Below are positions 59,234 to 64,000 of a stretch of 64,000 nt of DNA, piece after piece. The translations under genes were made by a program, and so were the position numbers. Below the pieces are notes generated by a model that was given only the letters and a program-made list of their open reading frames with translations, was not told where the DNA came from and searched no databases. Position 1 is the stretch's first letter; each line of letters begins with the position of its first letter. This DNA comes from Mytilus californianus (Eukaryota > Mollusca > Bivalvia > Mytilida > Mytilidae), in contig NW_026262712.1 of assembly GCF_021869535.1 (NCBI RefSeq), positions 68,790,100-68,854,099 of the forward strand. The letters are read 5' to 3'.

Positions 59234-59975
59234 CTAAGGGAAATTAAAATGACACTGTTATGTTTTCATGGACTTTATCAGGACACCATTCAACGTAATG
59301 ATGTGTTACTGATTATATTATAGTTTTAAAGAGGTATCTGTTTTTTGATGACCATTGATGTCCGTTTGAGGTGAAAACGTTGTTAAAAACAAAGTATGCT
59401 TCAGTATGTTTAATATGAATACAAAATATTTATGATAGTTGTGATAAGAAAACGCAGAAAACTCTGTCATATGCTATGTGGTATCCCTTGATTTTACCCT
59501 CTACTCAAAACTAATAAGAGTGTTTGTAAATATACAAGCACTGTACATCATGCATGGGTTTTTCTCTTTGTATTGAGTTGAAAACTTAAACTTTCCATAG
59601 AACAATAGTTCATCCGTCCGAAAAGTTGAAGTCGTTCATTTTCAACTTGTACAACGTCAAAATGATAATAGCGAAACTGTACTTTTACCTACACTTGTAA
59701 ATCCGTTTGATTATACAAATTTAAAAAGAAAACTAGCAGTCCTACAAATATCATACTTTAAATACAACTTTTAACTTAATATTGTTAAGATTGTACCAAT
59801 CAAGACCACAAGATAACCACAATGGACCAAATGAAGTCATTGTTGAGGACATAAACTGTAAAGTTTCAATAACTCTACTTTTGGAACGAAGCACACATTA
59901 GTATGCTTGTTTGAGCATACTTCATGTTAATTTAAGAACTGTTTTCATCGATAGCACACACTTAGTAATGGTTAC

Positions 59976-60110
59976 CTTTGGGCTGTCTGTGCCTTCTTAA
60001 TTTTCTGTCTGAGTTGCCATTTCATACACGATTTTATCATCTGTTTGTGTATATTTTTGAATGATATCGTCAGCCTCTGTCTGGGAAGCAGATGTTGAAG
60101 CCATAGGATG
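59976..60110 (-). pseudogene. N-terminal exon with in-frame TAA
   Basis: The acceptor is TTTTAAAG|CATCCT and the donor CCAAAG|GTAACC, giving 45 codons in phase 0-0. It reads HPMASTSASQTEADDIIQKY and TQTDDKIVYEMATQTEN, then TAA (59997-59999), then EGTDSPK before the donor. Either the stop is a disabling mutation, or a different gene ends here and the downstream small exons are not used. A GTGTAT donor just upstream of the stop could also avoid it. Confidence 0.4.
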
Positions 60111-61090
60111 CTTTAAAACATATAGCAAAGTTGGAAGAGGTTTATAATGTAATATTTAAAATGGAAATTGTTGAAATCTTCTGAGATATGAATATACAAT
60201 TCACATATGATATATTTAAAGTATTTTGTAGGAATTTAGAATATGGTTTTCAATGCCATGCAGGGCAACACCAACTAGAACTAATTAATTTGTGTTATTG
60301 AACCTTGACAGAGAAGGGTTTCAACATCGGGAAACAACAAGTACTCTGCCTCTTAATTTTTTTCTTGTTTTAACATGCTATTACATACCTTCTTCCCTTT
60401 TCTGTATGTCTACAAATTAAATAAAAATGCGTGTTCTTCATATGACAGTAGCGTCTTTGGCATTTAAAATGGCATGAAACGTCTCGTTTCGACCTTAACA
60501 ATACTTCAATATGTCTTGACTCCTTATCGATACATTGGTTTTGGAAAACTTTCATTGAAATTCAGAAATATTCTCTTCTGCAGTGTACGTATTGATACGC
60601 GTACTGTATTTTAAGTATTACAGTTTATACCATATAATCGAGAAAACAAAATGATGGTATTCAAGTTGCTGTGAATATCTTTATATATTCTTTAATCCTG
60701 TGAAAGTTTCAGTTTTTCTTAGTCATATTCGATAAATTAAATAAACCTTATTCTTTAGATAAAAACCAAAAAGTGTTTATAAGTATTTATATTATATTTT
60801 ATGTCAGGATAATTTCGATTCATTTTAAACTTTAAAAACAGTGATGCTGTATCGATCAAGTGTTGTTTTGTTTTTGTTGCTTTAGTTTTTTTTTTTTTTT
60901 TGGTAGTTATTAAATTACAAAAATCCTGATCCACTGTTTTCTTCAATAAATGTAATTCAGTATCCTATCCAACATGAAATAAGTGTTTTCGTAATACAGT
61001 GTGATGTATTTTATATCTTAATATGCTTTACGAAATTAACATCATGTTGCTGAAATAAATATACAATTATCATTATTTAATATTACTTAC

Positions 61091-61138
61091 AGTTTCTTCT
61101 GGGTTGTCTTTCGGTGGAATGTCTACATGTTTTTGGTT
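61091..61138 (-). CDS. Small phase-0 exon, N-terminal region
   Basis: The acceptor is TCTGTATAGAG and the donor GAAACT|GTAAGT (consensus), giving 16 codons, NQKHVDIPPKDNPEET. It is in phase 0 at both ends. An alternative acceptor two bases earlier would meet a stop. Confidence 0.45.
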
Positions 61139-62650
61139 CTCTATACAGAGTAACTTATTCTAAATAGGTCAATGTATCAAGTATATTCATATATTTATAT
61201 TTAATATTTGTTAAAACATGCTCAAATTGTAAAGGATTTGTGAGTGCATCTTTTGACATATGGATTTTATTTGAGTCAAACATAGGTGTGTATTAAGTTA
61301 TTTGACTGCTGGTTACTTTAATTTTTCATATTTGTTTTTCTGTTCCGATTTTTTTTTCATTCTGTATGAGTTGTTATTCAAGCTTACTTTTATAACCTGT
61401 GCTACAAACATTATTTGACTTGAATTTGTTCTAATTGAGAACATTTCATACACTAAAATTTCCGCAGTAATTACCCTGGGGTTGATATCAGGATTTTCTT
61501 TTCATTCATCAATCTCCTTTAATACTCTCTTTGTTAAGTCCGGAAACTTTCGATCGGTAGTCCCGTTTTATTATAACGTCTTTTATTGAATGAACAATAC
61601 CTTATTTTATGATAATGACGCAATCATAGCTCAAAATCAAGATCCAGGAAAGAGAAGTCATGTTTTTGTAATATACCCCATTTGACTTGCAATTGTACGT
61701 TCAAACGTTTTCAATAGTGTCTTTTGTTGAATACAATTAACATATTTATAGCCCATGTTCCAACGATCAGGGTTTAAGGCGTGTTCTTGATACCTGCTAG
61801 CACTACTTTAATAGACTCCTTCCCATAAAGGAATACCTAAACAGTAGTGCCCCTTGACAAAAAACACAAAGAACAGCAAGCAATAGATCTGCTTACACTT
61901 TATCAAATGATGTGATTTGTTTACTGTTTTTTTTTTCTTATATTCAATATTTTAAATGTGTTGTTATTCTGATATAAAACCATTTGCAACTTTTCTTGCC
62001 ATAGTTGTAAAACTTTGGAAAATCATACCATAAGGTTTCTTTTCATACAACAAATGTACATTTACTGCCACAGATTGCTTATCAGTCCGCGAAGTATCGT
62101 TATATTTTTTAGGTTCAACTTTTGGCCCGATCGCATCTGAGGAAATTAATTCCGCCTACTCTTAATATGCAAATGGTAATTATGAAAAAAAGTGTTAAAA
62201 AAACTAATGAGTTTAAATCTGTTTTCACTAATAACACGAACGGAAGTTGTGTCATTTGAGTTTTCTATTTTATTTCAAAGAAAAGATGATCACATCAGAG
62301 ATCAAATTAACCATTAACAAATATAAATAATCTTTAGGCGATATATTTTATGATGTATTTGTCTACCATATTTCTTTGATCAAAACGCTAAGATCAAAGA
62401 ATTGCTGAAAACTAAAAAGAGAAATTTTTATAAATACCAATTGAAAACTGTTAATATGAACATATCAGCAGAAAACATTTATATATTGTCAAACGTATAC
62501 TGTTACAAAAATGTTTTCGTTGAAAGCTAATCATGTGTTAATGGGTCCTCCAAAGTTGAATATATTTACAAATACATGCTATAGACATGTAACAATATAT
62601 TTACAACAGACAATAAAAATAAGTATAAATATCACTTAGTAGATATATAC

Positions 62651-62722
62651 CTTTGATGAATGTTCCGGTTTTGCATCAACTGATTTTGATCTCTTCTGTT
62701 TCTTTCGTCCTCTTTTTATCTT
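62651..62722 (-). CDS. Basic N-terminal exon, tentative
   Basis: The donor is TCAAAG|GTATAT. The frame that ends in phase 0 reads KRTKEKQKRSKSVDAKPEHS and SK, a basic, disordered-looking peptide. The 5' edge lies in an A-rich run and is uncertain by a few bases. It may be an internal exon or contain the initiator further upstream. Confidence 0.35.
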
Positions 62723-63660
62723 TTTTTTAAACAAAATCATATTCAATGATCAATGGTCGTATGATTTAAATGATAAGAATAATAATATGATAGTGCAAAT
62801 TATTTTAAGATGTATAACTTTTCCATATATATCAAACATTTGTTGGAAATCTAGTTGTTATGGGGAATATCCCTATCACACTGGCTTCGCCTGATGTCAA
62901 AAGGGTTCCCTCCAGCTCCAAAAAAACGAAAGCCACATCACGTGCATCAGATAGGATTATGGGTGTGGTAGGCGGGTTTCAATTTCAACACAACCCCAGT
63001 AATTCTTATTTCAAAATATATATCATCAACAGCATTGGGATAACGTTTTTGCATGGGAAACAACATAAAATCTAGGAAAAATGTCACATAAAATAGCACA
63101 ATACAGTATAAAAGACATCGTATGTGTATCCTAAACTGAATAGCAAATATGTGATGACTGTGAACTTTTTTTTATTTTAAGTCGTTTTTAACATGTATGA
63201 TATCCATCTAATAACTCCGAATGACAAAAAAAAATGAAAGAAATTCGGATTTTTATTTCAATCTATGTTTCTTTGAAATCAAGTATGTTTTTTCAACTAA
63301 GATAGAGATACCAAAAAAAAAGTGTAGCTTTTGCACACTTACATGTGATATGCACTATAGATAGAGAATGTATAGCTATATTCATATTGAGTAAAATTTT
63401 AATAACAAAAACTATCAACTTTTATTATTGTAACATGTGTAGTAAAGGTATTCAGAGGTTTATTTTTGGCTTAAGCAGAATAAACGACTTCAGTTAGGAT
63501 ATGGAGATACCGATCAATATTTTATATTCTCTTAGATAGTTTTGTAAAAACTGCATACATGTAGTTGATGTGGTCCATTAGCTTTTGACAGATCGAATAC
63601 ATGTCGAAAACCTATTTGTTGAAAGTTGCCAATTTTAAGTAATATAAAACAACAACTTAC

Positions 63661-63682
63661 CGGAATATCTCTGTAAACTTGA
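63661..63682 (-). CDS. Possible small exon
   Basis: A consensus donor (CCG|GTAAGT) follows the coding-compatible run VYRDIP. The acceptor is unclear (GCTAG or further upstream). It is included only because of the donor quality and its position in line with the other minus-strand exons. Confidence 0.2.
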
Positions 63683-63687
63683 CTAGC

Positions 63688-63720
63688 ATTATTTGAAATA
63701 TTTCGAATATTTCAAATAAT
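63688..63720. repeat. 33-bp palindrome
   Basis: Perfect 15-bp arms (ATTATTTGAAATATT and its complement) surround TCG. It could extrude as a hairpin; no other role is evident. Confidence 0.7.
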
Positions 63721-64000
63721 TGGAGTACTAAAATAGAATGAAGAAATTAAATCCACCACTCATCTAAAATAGGATAAAACCAATGACTATAAAAACAAAC
63801 CACACTGAACGAATTTGTGTTGATCATTGTGTCAATACAATGCTAAGTGTTGGTATACTGCTGTTCATTCATTATGCAATTGATCTTCAACCCGAATTTG
63901 TTCTATACGGGCATTTTTTAGACATGGAATCTTTAAAATGGTTCACAAATCTAGATAAACAAAATTGACATACGGCAGCACAAGCAGAACAAACTTTTCG

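Larger units (their letters stand above)
17950..63661 (-). other. TRPM-family channel gene, overall span
   Basis: Minus-strand exons from 63.66 kb down to the stop codon at 17950-17952 spell pieces of a melastatin-type TRP channel in the correct order. An MHR-type N-terminal block, cytosolic helical repeats, S1-S2, S3-S4, S5 with pore, S6, TRP helix and a short basic coiled-coil end all appear. No NUDT9-like or alpha-kinase domain is visible; the tail after S6 is only about 85 residues. Several middle N-terminal exons are missing or unrecognised. The S1-S4 exons occur twice. The pore motif PYWQVYGELF carries the Gly-Glu pair seen in the TRPM1/3/6/7 group rather than Gly-Gln. In-frame stops (24341-24343, 30091-30093, 59997-59999), one frameshift and phase conflicts suggest decay. 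Linking the exons beyond 58.7 kb to this gene is inference from matching splice phases. Confidence 0.65.

Noticed and set aside
1..64000. CRISPR array, prokaryotic operons, origin of transfer
   Set aside because: Repeats here are contiguous minisatellites without spacers, and the window has spliced exons and metazoan repeats. Nothing prokaryotic is present.

Overview
The window looks like nuclear DNA from a marine bivalve, most likely a Mytilus-type mussel. It is AT-rich. Genes are split into short exons with GT-AG introns. It is packed with dispersed repeats whose text I recognise from mussel genomes: a family ending in a 'gaattttcctcggagttcag' block, a family carrying 'ctttggtcggg', a tRNA-derived SINE, TTAA-flanked MITEs and DIRS-like retroelement debris. 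The species is inferred from memory of these repeats; no search was possible. There is no prokaryotic gene organisation.

Layout. (1) 1.6-8.2 kb, plus strand: the 3' end of a coiled-coil protein gene, with two long coiled-coil exons and a terminal exon that join in one reading frame. MITEs sit in its intron and 3' UTR. (2) 8.2-17.9 kb: repeats only. These include two paired MITE families, a decayed reverse-transcriptase retroelement with extra copies of its 3' end, a 124-bp tandem duplication and a striking 21-bp minisatellite (14.45-15.1 kb). (3) 17.95 to at least 63.7 kb, minus strand: one very large, exon-poor locus encoding a TRPM-family (melastatin) cation channel. S5/pore, S6, TRP-helix and C-terminal exons lie at 21.6-17.95 kb. 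S1-S4 exons lie at 26.8-24.2 kb and again at 32.6-30.0 kb. Cytosolic N-terminal exons are scattered from 36.7 to about 62.7 kb.

The channel locus holds the main surprises. A 5.75-kb segment is present almost three times (21.71-27.46, 27.46-33.21, 33.21-35.86 kb), so the S1-S4 exon cassette is duplicated inside one gene. The middle copy is a mosaic: its 5' part matches copy 3 and its 3' part matches copy 1, with the switch inside about 16 bp. That is the expected product of unequal crossing-over. Copy 3 has lost precisely the block carrying the channel exons. Both S1-S4 cassettes share an in-frame TAA between S3 and S4. An N-terminal exon has another TAA, and a cytosolic exon has a frameshift. 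The locus is therefore either a decaying TRPM pseudogene, a truncated gene, or affected by assembly errors.

Other introns hold a 1.68-kb tandem array (52.95-58.77 kb) bounded by inverted termini and carrying an inserted SGNH-hydrolase gene fragment. They also hold a DIRS-like remnant that lacks its reverse transcriptase (46.8-48.7 kb), a 34-bp minisatellite, a long near-perfect hairpin (37.84-38.02 kb) and a duplicated two-exon gene-like unit (39.3-40.35 kb).
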